A DNA stretch of 64,000 nucleotides from Candidatus Methylomirabilota bacterium. Its GTDB lineage: Bacteria; Methylomirabilota; Methylomirabilia; Rokubacteriales; CSP1-6. Location of the stretch: assembly GCA_035764725.1 (NCBI GenBank), contig DASTYT010000049.1, positions 39,738-103,737 on the forward strand, given 5' to 3'. The notes under the pieces were generated by a model. That model was not told the DNA's origin, did not search any database, and saw only the letters and a list, made by a program, of their open reading frames with translations. The position numbers and the translations under genes are program-made. Positions 16,534 to 25,554 of the stretch are shown piece by piece. Position 1 is the first letter of the stretch. The number at the start of each line of letters is the position of its first letter.

Positions 16534-17190
16534 ATGACCCGACATTTCCACGAGGAGCTGGAAGCGCTCAAGCAGACCCTTCTTGCCATGGGGGGCTTAG
16601 TCGAGGACCAGATCCGCCGCGTGATGCGGGCCCTCCTCGAGCGAGACGACGCGCTGGCTCGCGAGGTCATCGACCGCGACCGGCAGGTCAACGCGTATGA
16701 CGTCGAAGTGGACGAGCAATGCGTGGAGCTCCTCGCCCTGCACCAGCCGGCGGCGAGCGATCTGCGCTTCATCACCACCGCCATGAAGATCGTGACCGAT
16801 CTCGAGCGCATCGGGGACCAGGCGGTGAACATCGCCCAGCGGGCGCTCGAGCTCCACCAGGAGCCGCAGCTCAAGCCCTACGTGGACCTGCCGCGGATGG
16901 CGGAGATGGCCCAGCGGATGGTCAAGGAGAGCCTGGACGCCTTCGTGACCCGGGACACCGAGCTGGCGCGACGGATATGCGGCGAGGACGCTGCGGTGGA
17001 CGCCCTCAAGGAGCAGATCTTCCGTGAGCTCCTCACGTTCATGATGGGCGACCCGCGGACCATTCCCCGGGCGCTGCGCCTCATCCTGATCTCGCGCTTC
17101 ATGGAGCGCGTGGCCGACCACGCCACCAACATCGCGGAGATGGTGGTCTACATGGTCGAGGGCAAGATGGTGCGGCACACCCTGGCGTAG
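16534..17190 (+). CDS. phoU: Phosphate signalling regulator PhoU
   Basis: 218 residues made of two three-helix PhoU repeats. The repeats carry the metal-binding E/DxxxD-type motifs in MKIVTDLERIGDQAVNIAQR and ISRFMERVADHATNIAEMVV. PhoU links Pst transport state to the PhoR kinase, holding the Pho response off when phosphate is plentiful. Begins 11 bases after pstB; last gene of the operon. Confidence 0.96.
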   Translation: MTRHFHEELEALKQTLLAMGGLVEDQIRRVMRALLERDDALAREVIDRDRQVNAYDVEVDEQCVELLALHQPAASDLRFITTAMKIVTDLERIGDQAVNIAQRALELHQEPQLKPYVDLPRMAEMAQRMVKESLDAFVTRDTELARRICGEDAAVDALKEQIFRELLTFMMGDPRTIPRALRLILISRFMERVADHATNIAEMVVYMVEGKMVRHTLA

Positions 17191-17212
17191 CGGCCTTCCG
17201 AGTCGCCGAATG

Positions 17213-17218
17213 TATACT
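17213..17218 (+). promoter_or_regulatory. -10 element of leaderless type for the LOG gene
   Basis: TATACT is 6 bases before GTG 17225 and overlaps the alternative ATG 17210, which argues for the GTG start. Confidence 0.5.
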
Positions 17219-17224
17219 CTGACC

Positions 17225-18256
17225 GTGAGTGCGGATCGACGCTATCAGCTCCAGTCGGAGCAGGGGAATCGTGCCGTCGACGCTCTCCTCGAGCAGCTCC
17301 GGGTCCCCGAGAGCTCGTGGCGCCTCTACGCCGAGATGCTCATCACCGTCCTCAAGATGTTCGAGGACGGCGCGGGGGTGGCGGACCTCAAGATCACCAG
17401 CGCCGCCCTCAAGGAGATGCGCTACGGCGTCAAGGTGTTCGCGCCGTGGCGCAGCGTGCCCAAGGTGACGGTGTTCGGCTCCGCCCGCACGCTGCCGGAG
17501 CACCCTGTATCCCGCCAGGCCGCGGCGTTCGGCCGCCGCATGCGGGAGGCGGGCTGGATGGTGATGACGGGGGCGGGGAGCGGCGTGATGGGCGCGGCCC
17601 AGGAAGGGGCGGGGCGCGAGCGTTCGTTCGGGCTCAACATCCGTCTGCCCTTCGAGCAGGAAGCCAATCCCTGGATCGCCGACGATCCCAAGCTCATCAC
17701 GTTCAAGTACTTCTTCACCCGCAAGCTCTTCCTCGTGCGCGAGGCGCACGCGATGGCCTACTTCCCCGGGGGCTTCGGCACCGCCGACGAGGTGTTCGAG
17801 ACCCTCACCCTCATCCAGACGGGGAAGGCCGCGCTGGCGCCGGTGCTGCTGGTAGACTCACCGGGCGGCAAGTTCTGGGAGGGCTTCGAGGACTTCATGC
17901 GCGAGTACATGGCCCGCGACGGCATGATCTCGCCCGAGGACCTGGCCCTCTACCGGCGCACCGACGACGTCGAGGCCGCGGTGGCCGAGTGCGAGCGCTT
18001 CTACCGCGTGTTTCACTCGCAGCGCTACGTGGGCGAGCGGCTCGTGTTCCGGCTGCGCCGGCCCCTGGAGGCGTCCACGGTGACGAAGCTCTCCGGGGAT
18101 TTTTCCGACATCCTGAGCGGTCCCATCGAGCAGACGGAGGGACCGCTGGATGGCGAAGGGGGCGAGCTACCGGGGCTGCCGCGCCTCCGGCTGCCGTTCA
18201 ACCGGCGCAGCTTCGGGCGTCTGCGCCTCCTGATCGACGCGGTGAACCAGGGCTAG
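17225..18256 (+). CDS. LOG/TIGR00730-family nucleotide-processing protein
   Basis: 343 residues, longer than the 190-residue LOG enzymes because it has about 75 N-terminal and 95 C-terminal extra residues. The core shows VTVFGSARTLPEHP, the GAGSGVMGAAQEGA nucleotide-binding loop, the KYFFTRKLFLVREAHAMAY segment and the family motif FPGGFGTADEVFE. LOG proteins are phosphoribohydrolases that release cytokinin bases from nucleotides; in non-plant-associated bacteria they likely act on AMP-type nucleotides. GTG 17225 is preferred over ATG 17210 since the ATG is covered by a -10 hexamer. Confidence 0.88.
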   Translation: MSADRRYQLQSEQGNRAVDALLEQLRVPESSWRLYAEMLITVLKMFEDGAGVADLKITSAALKEMRYGVKVFAPWRSVPKVTVFGSARTLPEHPVSRQAAAFGRRMREAGWMVMTGAGSGVMGAAQEGAGRERSFGLNIRLPFEQEANPWIADDPKLITFKYFFTRKLFLVREAHAMAYFPGGFGTADEVFETLTLIQTGKAALAPVLLVDSPGGKFWEGFEDFMREYMARDGMISPEDLALYRRTDDVEAAVAECERFYRVFHSQRYVGERLVFRLRRPLEASTVTKLSGDFSDILSGPIEQTEGPLDGEGGELPGLPRLRLPFNRRSFGRLRLLIDAVNQG

Positions 18257-18281
18257 GGATCGGCCGCCCCGTCCCGCCCGG

Positions 18282-18497
18282 CTACTCCTCCTCCGGCCGC
18301 TCCTCGGTGTACTGGCAGGCCGCGCACGCCCACGTGCGCAGCAGGGTCACGCGCTGGGAGTCGCGCCGCAGCGTCCAGGGGATGAGCTTGCGCGCCCCGC
18401 AGCGCGGGCATGCTTCGGTCTTCTGGCCCGGCTGCACCTCGAACGGGAGCCACGCGACTTTCCGGGGCAGCGGTGAGGGCTTCGCGGGTGGCGTCAT
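18282..18497 (-). CDS. Small zinc-ribbon protein
   Basis: 71 residues. One zinc ribbon with cysteine pairs in ACPRCGARK and WACAACQYTEERPEEE, spaced about 25 residues. No other domain. ATG 18497 lies 7 bases after TATACT, so it seems to be a leaderless gene divergent from the transporter at 18547. An upstream in-frame ATG would run through the divergent promoter. Role unknown; such ribbons bind nucleic acids or act as metal chaperone modules. Confidence 0.75.
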   Translation of the reverse strand: MTPPAKPSPLPRKVAWLPFEVQPGQKTEACPRCGARKLIPWTLRRDSQRVTLLRTWACAACQYTEERPEEE

Positions 18498-18504
18498 GCG
18501 CGCG

Positions 18505-18510
18505 AGTATA
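18505..18510 (-). promoter_or_regulatory. -10 element of leaderless type for the zinc-ribbon gene
   Basis: TATACT on the minus strand ends 7 bases before ATG 18497. Confidence 0.5.
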
Positions 18511-18532
18511 CCGTAGCGGCGGCGCCGCGGGC

Positions 18533-18538
18533 TATCAT
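18533..18538 (+). promoter_or_regulatory. -10 element of leaderless type for the DMT transporter
   Basis: TATCAT ends 8 bases before ATG 18547; no Shine-Dalgarno. Confidence 0.5.
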
Positions 18539-18546
18539 CGCACGCC

Positions 18547-19434
18547 ATGTCTGCGGACCTGGTCCTCGTCGTCGCCAACGTGGTCTACGCCACGTCGTAC
18601 GCCGCCACGCGCCTCACCCTGGACCATGTCCCACCCGCCACCCTCGCCCTGATCCGACTGGTGATCGGGGCCCTCGTGCTGATCCCGCTGGCGGTGGCGC
18701 TCCGGCCCGCCGCGGCGGCGCCGATCAGGCGCGCGGACCGCTGGAGCATCCTGTGGATGGGTGTGCTCGGCTTCGCGGGGGCCTTCGCGTTCTCGCACTG
18801 GGGCATCGCCCGCTCCACCGCCACGAACGCGGCGCTGCTCATCACAGTGGAGCCGATCTCGCTGATCCTCCTCTCGCCGTGGGCGCTGGGCGAGCGGCTC
18901 ACGCGGCGGGAAGGACTGGGGGCGGCGCTGGCCCTGGCCGGCGCGGCGGTGGTGGTGGTCAACGGCATTCCCGGCCTCACCGCGGCGCTCGTGCCCCACT
19001 GGCGCGGGGACCTGTTGCTCATCCTCGCCGGCCTCGCCTACGCCGCGTACTCGCTATTCGGGCGGGGCGTGCTCGCCCGGCATCCCGCCATCGCGGTCAC
19101 CGCGTGGTCCATCGCGTGGGGCGTGGCGGCCATGCTTCCGCTGGCCGCGCTCGAGTGGTCGGCGGGCGCCGAGCTCCGGCTCAACGGGCCGGCGATACTG
19201 GGGGTGCTCTACCTGGCCGTCCTCATCACGGCGCTGGGCTACCTCGCGTGGAACTGGGCGCTCGAGCGGGTGCCCGCGCCCCGCGCCGCTATCTTCCTCA
19301 ACATCCAGCCGCTGGTGGGCGCGCTCCTGGGTGTCTACTATCTGGGCGAGCCCCTGACCGCGTTCACGGTGGCCGGCGGCGTGCTGATCCTGATCGGTCT
19401 GACTCTCACCGTCAAAACGCCGGGGAGAGGCTAG
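18547..19434 (+). CDS. EamA/DMT-superfamily transporter
   Basis: 295 residues with about ten membrane helices in two EamA repeats (residues 1-138 and 150-290). Repeat signatures include NVVYATSYAATRLTLDHVPP, SHWGIARSTATNAALLITVEPI and, in the second half, WNWALERVPAPRAAIFLNIQPL with GEPLTAFTVAGGVLILIGL. The family exports amino acids, metabolites or drugs; the substrate is not predictable. Transcribed divergently from the zinc-ribbon gene. Confidence 0.9.
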   Translation: MSADLVLVVANVVYATSYAATRLTLDHVPPATLALIRLVIGALVLIPLAVALRPAAAAPIRRADRWSILWMGVLGFAGAFAFSHWGIARSTATNAALLITVEPISLILLSPWALGERLTRREGLGAALALAGAAVVVVNGIPGLTAALVPHWRGDLLLILAGLAYAAYSLFGRGVLARHPAIAVTAWSIAWGVAAMLPLAALEWSAGAELRLNGPAILGVLYLAVLITALGYLAWNWALERVPAPRAAIFLNIQPLVGALLGVYYLGEPLTAFTVAGGVLILIGLTLTVKTPGRG

Positions 19435-19437
19435 AAT
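19432..19437 (+). promoter_or_regulatory. -10 element of leaderless type for nadE
   Basis: TAGAAT overlaps the stop codon of the previous gene and ends 6 bases before ATG 19444. Confidence 0.4.
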
Positions 19438-19443
19438 AGCGGC

Positions 19444-21165
19444 ATGAGACGGGTCCGGGTCGCCCTTGCCCAGGTCAACCCCACGGTGGGGGCGGTCGAG
19501 TCGAACGCGCGCATGGTGATCGCGTGGATGGACCGCGCACGGGCTCTTGGGGCGGACGTGATGGCATTCCCGGAGCTGGTGCTCACCGGCTATCCTCCCG
19601 AGGATCTGGTCTTCAAGCCCGCCTTCATCGAGGCAAATCTGCGGGCGCTCGCCGACGTCGCCTCCCACAGCAAAGGCCTTACCGCGGTGGTGGGCTTCGT
19701 GGACAAGCGCGACGACATCTTCAACGCCGCCGCCATGCTCCACGACGGCGCGCACGTGGGGACCTACCACAAGCAGTACCTGCCGAACTACGGCGTGTTC
19801 GACGAGAACCGGTACTTCCAGGCCGGCACCGAGAGCCCGGTGTTCGCGCTCGGCGACCGCGTGCTCGCGGCCAACATCTGCGAGGACATCTGGTATCCCA
19901 CCGGCCCGACCACCGTGCAGGCGCTCGCCGGCGCGGATCTCGTCATCAGCATCAACGCCTCGCCGTTCCACGCGGGGAAGGCGAAGTTCCGCGAGAAGAT
20001 GCTGGCGACGCGGGCCGCCGACGACCTCGTGTGCCTCGCCTTCGTGAACACGGTGGGCGGGCAGGACGAGCTCGTCTTCGACGGCCAGTCGTTCATCTTC
20101 GACGAGAAGGGCGAGCGGGTGGCGCGCGGCCGCGCCTTCGAGGAGGACCTGGTCGTCGCGGACCTCGAGCTCGACAATGTGTTCCGCGCTCGGCTGCACG
20201 ATTCCCGCCGCCGCAAGGAGAAGCTGCGGAGTGAGGGATCGGCGCGGCGCATCGCGCTGCCGCCCTTGGCCCCGCGCCCGCAACCCCCGCTCCCGCCGCG
20301 TGAGACTCCCGAGATCGGGCGGCTCGAGGAGACCTACCAGGCCCTGGTGGTGGGGTTGCGCGACTACGTGCGGAAGAACGGCTTCCGCCACGTGGCGGTG
20401 GGGCTCTCCGGCGGTATCGACTCGGCGCTGGTCGCCTGCATCGCGGTCGAGGCCCTGGGCGCCGCCAACGTGACCGGGGTGACCATGCCCTCGCCGTATT
20501 CCTCCGCGGGCACCCGCCGCGACGCGGCGCGGGTGGCGAAGCATCTCGGCATCGAGTTCCTGCGCCTTCCCATCACCGGCGTGTTCGCCGCGTATCGCCG
20601 CGCGCTCGCCAAGCCGTTCAAGGGCCTCAGGGAAGACGTGGCCGAGGAGAATCTTCAGGCCCGCATCCGCGGCAACTACCTCATGGCGCTCTCGAACAAG
20701 TTCGGCTGGCTCATCCTCACCACCGGCAACAAGAGCGAGATCGGGGTCGGCTACTCCACACTCTACGGCGACATGGCGGGCGGCTTCGCCGTCATCAAGG
20801 ACGTGCCGAAGACGCTGGTCTACGAGGTCTCGGAGCACGTCAACGCGCGGGCCGGCCGGGAGCTCATCCCGCGCAGCATCTTCGAGCGGGCGCCCTCCGC
20901 CGAGCTGCGTCACGGCCAGACGGACCAGGACTCGCTGCCCCCATATCCCGTGCTCGACGCCATCCTCGAGGCCTACGTGGAGGGCGACCAGAGCCTGCCC
21001 GAGATCGTCGCCCAGGGCTTCGACGAAAGCACCGTGCGACGAGTCATCGCGCTGGTCGACCGGAACGAATACAAGCGCCGGCAGGGTCCCATCGGCATCA
21101 AGATCACGCCGCGCGCGTTCGGACGCGACTGGCGACTGCCGATCGTGAATCAGTTCAAGGAGTAG
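19444..21165 (+). CDS. nadE: Glutamine-dependent NAD+ synthetase
   Basis: 573 residues. N-terminal nitrilase-type glutaminase (residues 1-270) with the catalytic triad visible as Glu in FPELVLTGYPPEDL, Lys in YHKQYLPNYGVFDE and Cys in ANICEDIWYP; C-terminal synthetase (residues 290-573) with the PP-loop LSGGIDSALVA and the TGNKSEIGVGYSTLYGDMAGG motif. It converts deamido-NAD+ to NAD+ with ATP and ammonia channelled from glutamine. Starts 9 bases after the transporter stop but probably has its own promoter. Confidence 0.96.
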   Translation: MRRVRVALAQVNPTVGAVESNARMVIAWMDRARALGADVMAFPELVLTGYPPEDLVFKPAFIEANLRALADVASHSKGLTAVVGFVDKRDDIFNAAAMLHDGAHVGTYHKQYLPNYGVFDENRYFQAGTESPVFALGDRVLAANICEDIWYPTGPTTVQALAGADLVISINASPFHAGKAKFREKMLATRAADDLVCLAFVNTVGGQDELVFDGQSFIFDEKGERVARGRAFEEDLVVADLELDNVFRARLHDSRRRKEKLRSEGSARRIALPPLAPRPQPPLPPRETPEIGRLEETYQALVVGLRDYVRKNGFRHVAVGLSGGIDSALVACIAVEALGAANVTGVTMPSPYSSAGTRRDAARVAKHLGIEFLRLPITGVFAAYRRALAKPFKGLREDVAEENLQARIRGNYLMALSNKFGWLILTTGNKSEIGVGYSTLYGDMAGGFAVIKDVPKTLVYEVSEHVNARAGRELIPRSIFERAPSAELRHGQTDQDSLPPYPVLDAILEAYVEGDQSLPEIVAQGFDESTVRRVIALVDRNEYKRRQGPIGIKITPRAFGRDWRLPIVNQFKE

Positions 21166-21401
21166 CCGTCGGCGACGTGTCGTGTCCGCGCGCATTGACA
21201 GTGTCCCCGAAAAGTGTCAGCCTGCAACAAAACTGGTCGCAACAATTCCTGTAGATCCGGCCGAAGTGAGGCCGCCCAGTCCAGTCAATCCATAGCATTT
21301 CCAGCCAGTTGACCGACCTTGCAGAGACTGCGTGGCATGGTACACGCCTTGCTACCCACCTCGTGGCGTTGCGGCAAACTCCCTAGAGAAAAGGCGGGTC
21401 C

Positions 21402-23321
21402 GTGAGCACAGACCAGCAGATCCCCGAAGTCGCGCCGGAGCAAGAGCCCGCCGCCGCGGCGCCGGAGCGGATCACGGTCGGTCTCGACAGCCTCCAGGAC
21501 ACCATCGCGCGGCTCGCCAAGCAGTTCGAGAACGCGCCTCGCCGCCGAGCCACCGACCATCCTCCCAAGCGCTACACTTCGAAGTTCGAGTACCTCGTCG
21601 AGCAGCAGCTGATCAGCCAGCAGGATCTCGACGCGGCCATCGCCGAGGCCAAGCGCGCCGCGACGCACGTCGACCTGATCCTGATGCAGCAGTACAACAT
21701 CAGCAAGGCGCAGATCGGCCAGTCTTCCTCGGTGTTCTACCGGGTGCCGTTCATCGAGTTCGACGAGCGCCTCGTCATCTCGCCCGACCTCGTGCGCGAG
21801 ATCAAGGTCGAGTACCTCAAGAAGAACTACTGGATCCCGCTCAGGCGCGAGGGGGGCGCGGTGGTCGTGCTGGTGGACGACCCCCACGACCTCGCCAAGG
21901 TCGACAGTGTCGAGCGGGCGCTCAAGAACCAGAAGGTCAAGCTCGCCGTCGGCTTCCGCAGCGACATCCTCCGCTTCATCGCGATCGCGAGCGGCGAGCA
22001 GGCCCCGCGGAACCCCAGCGCCACCGCCGAGTCCATCCAGGACATCATCGGGACGCTCAAGGCCGAGGACGACGGTTCGAGCGCCGCCGCCGACGGCCAC
22101 GACGTCGCGGAGGTGGACGAGAACGACAGCGCGATCGTGCGGCTGTCCGGCCAGGTGATCCTCGCCGCCTATCAGGCGCGCGCCTCCGACATCCACATCG
22201 AGCCGTACGGGCCGCAGAAGGACACCATCATCCGGTTCCGCGTCGACGGGAGCTGCCAGGAGTACATGAAGCTGCCCGGGGCGTTCCGGCGGCCCCTCGT
22301 CGCCCGGATCAAGATCATGTCGCGGCTCGACATCGCGGAGCGGCGCAAGCCACAGGACGGCAAGATCAAGATCGCGCTCCCCGAGCGGGAAATCGAGCTG
22401 CGTGTCGCCACCATCCCCACCGCGCTGGGGGACGAGGACGTGGTGATGCGCATCCTCGCCTCCAACGAGCCGATCCCCATCGACAAGCTCGGGATGAACG
22501 AGCGGAACCTGGGCGAGATGAAGCGGATCTCGCAGCGTCCCTACGGGCTCATCCTCTGCGTGGGCCCCACCGGCTCCGGCAAGACGACCACGCTCCACTC
22601 CGTGCTCGGCTTCATCAACAAGCCGGACCGGAAGATCTGGACCGCGGAGGACCCCGTCGAGATCACCCAGTACGGCCTCCGCCAGGTCCAGGTGAACCCC
22701 AAGATCGGGTTCAACTTCGCCGCCGCCATGCGCGCCTTCCTCCGCGCCGATCCCGACGTGATCATGGTCGGAGAGATGCGCGACGAGGAGACGGCGTCGG
22801 TGGGCATCGAGGCCTCGCTGACCGGCCACCTCGTGCTCAGCACCCTGCACACGAACAGCGCCCCCGAGACGGTGGTGCGCCTGGTGGACATGGGCTGCGA
22901 CCCCTTCAACTTTTCCGACGCGATGCTCGGGATCCTCGCCCAGCGGCTGGTCAAGCGCATCTGCGACGGATGCAAGGAGCCCTATCAGCCGACGCCCGAG
23001 CAGTTCGAGGAGGTCGTCCTGGCCTACGGCCGGGAAGAGTGGGAGACGCTCGGCATCAAGCACGACGGAGGCTTCAAGCTCTACCGCGGCCGCGGCTGCG
23101 ACAAGTGCGCCAAGACGGGCTATACGGGCCGCGCCGCCATCCACGAGCTACTCGTGACCTCCGCGGAGATCAAGCGCCTCATCCAGACGCGGGCGCGCGC
23201 CACCGAGATCCTGACCGTCGCCCGGGAGGGGGGCATGACCACCCTGCTCCAGGACGGCATCAGCAAGGCCCTCGCCGGCGTCACCGACGTGAAGCAGGTC
23301 AAGGCGGTGGCGAACGCCTGA
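21402..23321 (+). CDS. pilB: Type IV pilus / type II secretion assembly ATPase (PilB/GspE)
   Basis: 639 residues. GspE/PilB N-terminal domain (about residues 55-200: LVEQQLISQQDLDAAIAEAK, VPFIEFDE), then the secretion ATPase with ASDIHIEPYG, Walker A GPTGSGKTTTLHSVL near residue 390, the Asp box EDPVEITQYGLRQVQV, Walker B ADPDVIMVGEMRDEETA, the His box TGHLVLSTLHTNSAPE and a tetracysteine zinc site (CDGCKEP ... CDKCAKTGYTGR). Hydrolyses ATP to drive pilus extension or pseudopilus assembly. GTG 21402 has an aaggcggg Shine-Dalgarno. The two pilin-like genes at 61.8-63.8 kb may serve the same machine. The 236-base gap before it holds no gene. Confidence 0.93.
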   Translation: MSTDQQIPEVAPEQEPAAAAPERITVGLDSLQDTIARLAKQFENAPRRRATDHPPKRYTSKFEYLVEQQLISQQDLDAAIAEAKRAATHVDLILMQQYNISKAQIGQSSSVFYRVPFIEFDERLVISPDLVREIKVEYLKKNYWIPLRREGGAVVVLVDDPHDLAKVDSVERALKNQKVKLAVGFRSDILRFIAIASGEQAPRNPSATAESIQDIIGTLKAEDDGSSAAADGHDVAEVDENDSAIVRLSGQVILAAYQARASDIHIEPYGPQKDTIIRFRVDGSCQEYMKLPGAFRRPLVARIKIMSRLDIAERRKPQDGKIKIALPEREIELRVATIPTALGDEDVVMRILASNEPIPIDKLGMNERNLGEMKRISQRPYGLILCVGPTGSGKTTTLHSVLGFINKPDRKIWTAEDPVEITQYGLRQVQVNPKIGFNFAAAMRAFLRADPDVIMVGEMRDEETASVGIEASLTGHLVLSTLHTNSAPETVVRLVDMGCDPFNFSDAMLGILAQRLVKRICDGCKEPYQPTPEQFEEVVLAYGREEWETLGIKHDGGFKLYRGRGCDKCAKTGYTGRAAIHELLVTSAEIKRLIQTRARATEILTVAREGGMTTLLQDGISKALAGVTDVKQVKAVANA

Positions 23322-23373
23322 TTCGCCCAGCTCGAGTGCAGGGAACGCAGCTCAACCCCAAGGAGATGTCGCG

Positions 23374-23730
23374 ATGGCGAACATGGAAGGGGCCGCGTGG
23401 CCGGAGACGCGCGCCAAGGTTCAGAAGTGGATCGAGGACGGCCAGTACCTCGTGGGTCTCATCCCGGCCCTCGTCGAGGAGAATGAGCGCCTCCGCGCGT
23501 CGCTGGACTCGAGCGAGAAGGAGTTCGAGCGGCTCCGTCAGGAAGTCGCCAGCCTCCGCGGCGAGAGCGAGCAGTACCGCAACGAGCGCGAGGACGTGGC
23601 CGACGCCCTCAACAAGTTCATGAACGAGATGCTCCAGCTCGTGAACGAGGTGGCGCAGAAGTTTCGGACCCCCTCGCAGCGCACCAAGAGCCCGTTCGAG
23701 CGGGAAGGCTCCATCTCCCACCGGCCGTAG
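23374..23730 (+). CDS. Coiled-coil protein of unknown function
   Basis: 118 residues, highly charged. Residues 30-95 form a continuous heptad-like coiled coil (LVEENERLRASLDSSEKEF, LRQEVASLRGESEQYRNE) running into an amphipathic helix (NKFMNEMLQLVNEVAQKF). No signal peptide or membrane segment. Good Shine-Dalgarno (aaggag) before ATG 23374. It follows the PilB gene by 52 bases on the same strand and may be a partner of that ATPase, but no family was recognised. Confidence 0.8.
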   Translation: MANMEGAAWPETRAKVQKWIEDGQYLVGLIPALVEENERLRASLDSSEKEFERLRQEVASLRGESEQYRNEREDVADALNKFMNEMLQLVNEVAQKFRTPSQRTKSPFEREGSISHRP

Positions 23731-23766
23731 CGCGGGCGACGCGATGCCGCGCGCCCTCCGAGGCCG

Positions 23767-23796
23767 TCCGGGCCGGGTTCCCCCGCTCGGGCCGGA
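23767..23796. terminator. Possible bidirectional terminator hairpin
   Basis: Imperfect GC-rich inverted repeat (TCCGGGCC / GGGCCGGA, one mismatch) between the convergent coiled-coil and msbA-like genes. There is no T-run, so termination is only a guess. Confidence 0.25.
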
Positions 23797-23799
23797 TGG

Positions 23800-25554
23800 C
23801 TATCGCGAGGGCGCGGCGTCGAGCATCTGCAGGGCCGCCAGTCGGCGGTAGATTCCGTCCTCCCGCGCCATGAGCTCCTCGTGGCGCCCCACCTCGGCGA
23901 TCCGACCCCCGTGCACCACCACCACGCGATCCGCGTTGCGGACGGTAGCGAGGCGATGCGCGATAACGAGCACCGTGCGCCCCTTCGTCAGCTCCGACAG
24001 GGCCTGCTGGACGAGGAACTCGCTCTCGGCATCGAGGTCCGAGGTGGCCTCGTCGAGGAGCAGGATGGGCGGGTCCTTGAGGAAGGCGCGGGCGATGGCG
24101 ATGCGCTGGCGCTGCCCGCCGGAGAGCTTGACCCCGCGCTCCCCGACCTGCGTTGCATAACCGCTTGGAAGTCCGGCGATGAAGTCGTGGGCCTGGGCGA
24201 GGCGCGCCGCCCGTTCGATCTCCTCGCGAGTGGCGTCAGGCTTGCCGTAGCCGATGTTGTAGGCGAGCGAGTCGTGGAAGAGGAAGGTCTCCTGGGTCAC
24301 GATGCCCATGAGGGCGCGCAGCGAGCCCACCGTGATCTCGCGGATGTCCCGTCCGTCCACCGTCACCCGTCCGCGGGAGGCGTCGTGGAAGCGGGGCAGG
24401 AGGTCCAGCAGGGTGGTCTTGCCCGCCCCCGACATGCCCACGAACGCCACGAGCTCGCCTTTGCGCACACGCAGCGAGATGTCGGACAGGGCGTCGGACT
24501 CCGCGCCGTGGTAGCGGAAGCTCACGTCCTCGAGCGCGATGGCGTCGTGGAAGCCGTCGACCACGCGCGCGCCCGGCGCGTCGGCGATGGCGGGCTCGGT
24601 GTCGAGGATCTCGAACACGCGCTCGACCGAGCCCATGGACTGCTGGACGGTGTTGGCCATGCGGGAGAGCTGGCGCACCGGCCCGTAGAGCAGGACCACC
24701 GCGGTAATGAACGAGAAGAACTCGCCCGTGGTGATGGCGCCCGCGAACACCCGGTAGCCGCCGTACCAGAGCGCGCCCATGATGCTGAGCGCCCCCAGCA
24801 CCTCCATGAGGGGCTCGGCGAGCTGGTCGGTGCGATGGTCCTTGAGGGTCAGGCGGAGGAGCTGGTCGTTGACGCCGTCGAACCGCTGCTGCTCGAGGCG
24901 CTCGCGGCCGAAGGCCTTCACGATCTTGGTGCCGGTGAAGGACTCCTGAAGCACGACGTTGAGCTCGGCCACTTTCTCCTGGGAGCGCTTGTTGATCTTG
25001 TAGAGCTTGCGGCCCAGGGCCCGGACCGTCACCGCCACTGCGGGGAACACCGCCACCGCGATGAGGGCGAGCACCCACTCCCGCGCGAACATGACGGCGA
25101 GCAGCGCGACGATGGTGCCGAGTTGCCGCACCGCCATCACGAGCACGGTGGAGGAGAGGCGGGCGAGCCGGTTGACGTCGGTGATGACGCGCGCCATCAG
25201 CTCGGCCGAATGGAGCGACGTGAAGAATGCCAGCGGCATGCCCTGGATGTGCGCGTAGACTTCGCGACGGATGCGCGCGATCACCCGCTCGCCCACCGAG
25301 GCCATCAGATAGGACTGGCCGAAGCGCGCGGCTCCCTTGACGAGGTACACGGCGAGGAGGGCGAGGGGGATCAGCCTCAGCATGAGGAGATCGCGGCGGC
25401 CGAAGATCCCGTCCATGGCGGGCTTCACCAGCCAGGCGATCATGCCCTCCGCGGCGGACACCACCAGCGCGAGCACCGTTCCCACGGCGAGGATGCGCCA
25501 GTGCTCCCGAAGATAGGGCACGAGGCGGCGGAGCAGGCGCGCGTGGCCGGTCAT
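23800..25554 (-). CDS. msbA: MsbA-like lipid A/glycolipid exporter (ABC permease-ATPase)
   Basis: 584 residues, the size of MsbA. N-terminal exporter membrane domain with six helices (residues 20-310; first AVGTVLALVVSAAEGMIAWL), ATPase domain with Walker A GMSGAGKTTLLDLLPRF, Q loop GIVTQETFLFHDSLAYNI, signature KLSGGQRQRIAIARAFLKDP, Walker B ILLLDEATSDLD and the H loop VIAHRLATVRNADRV. It overlaps the glycosyltransferase by 4 bases, so it ends a glycan operon and probably flips lipid A core or another glycolipid across the inner membrane. Confidence 0.92.
   Translation of the reverse strand: MTGHARLLRRLVPYLREHWRILAVGTVLALVVSAAEGMIAWLVKPAMDGIFGRRDLLMLRLIPLALLAVYLVKGAARFGQSYLMASVGERVIARIRREVYAHIQGMPLAFFTSLHSAELMARVITDVNRLARLSSTVLVMAVRQLGTIVALLAVMFAREWVLALIAVAVFPAVAVTVRALGRKLYKINKRSQEKVAELNVVLQESFTGTKIVKAFGRERLEQQRFDGVNDQLLRLTLKDHRTDQLAEPLMEVLGALSIMGALWYGGYRVFAGAITTGEFFSFITAVVLLYGPVRQLSRMANTVQQSMGSVERVFEILDTEPAIADAPGARVVDGFHDAIALEDVSFRYHGAESDALSDISLRVRKGELVAFVGMSGAGKTTLLDLLPRFHDASRGRVTVDGRDIREITVGSLRALMGIVTQETFLFHDSLAYNIGYGKPDATREEIERAARLAQAHDFIAGLPSGYATQVGERGVKLSGGQRQRIAIARAFLKDPPILLLDEATSDLDAESEFLVQQALSELTKGRTVLVIAHRLATVRNADRVVVVHGGRIAEVGRHEELMAREDGIYRRLAALQMLDAAPSR

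Noticed and set aside
21190-21222. Inverted repeat TGACA...TGTCA with TTGACA, possible IS scar or promoter
   Set aside because: Arms are only 5 bases and no -10 or transposase remnant accompanies it.
21332-21360. Sigma-54-like TGGCATG...TTGC before pilB
   Set aside because: The GG to GC spacing is about 5 bases too long for a sigma-54 promoter.
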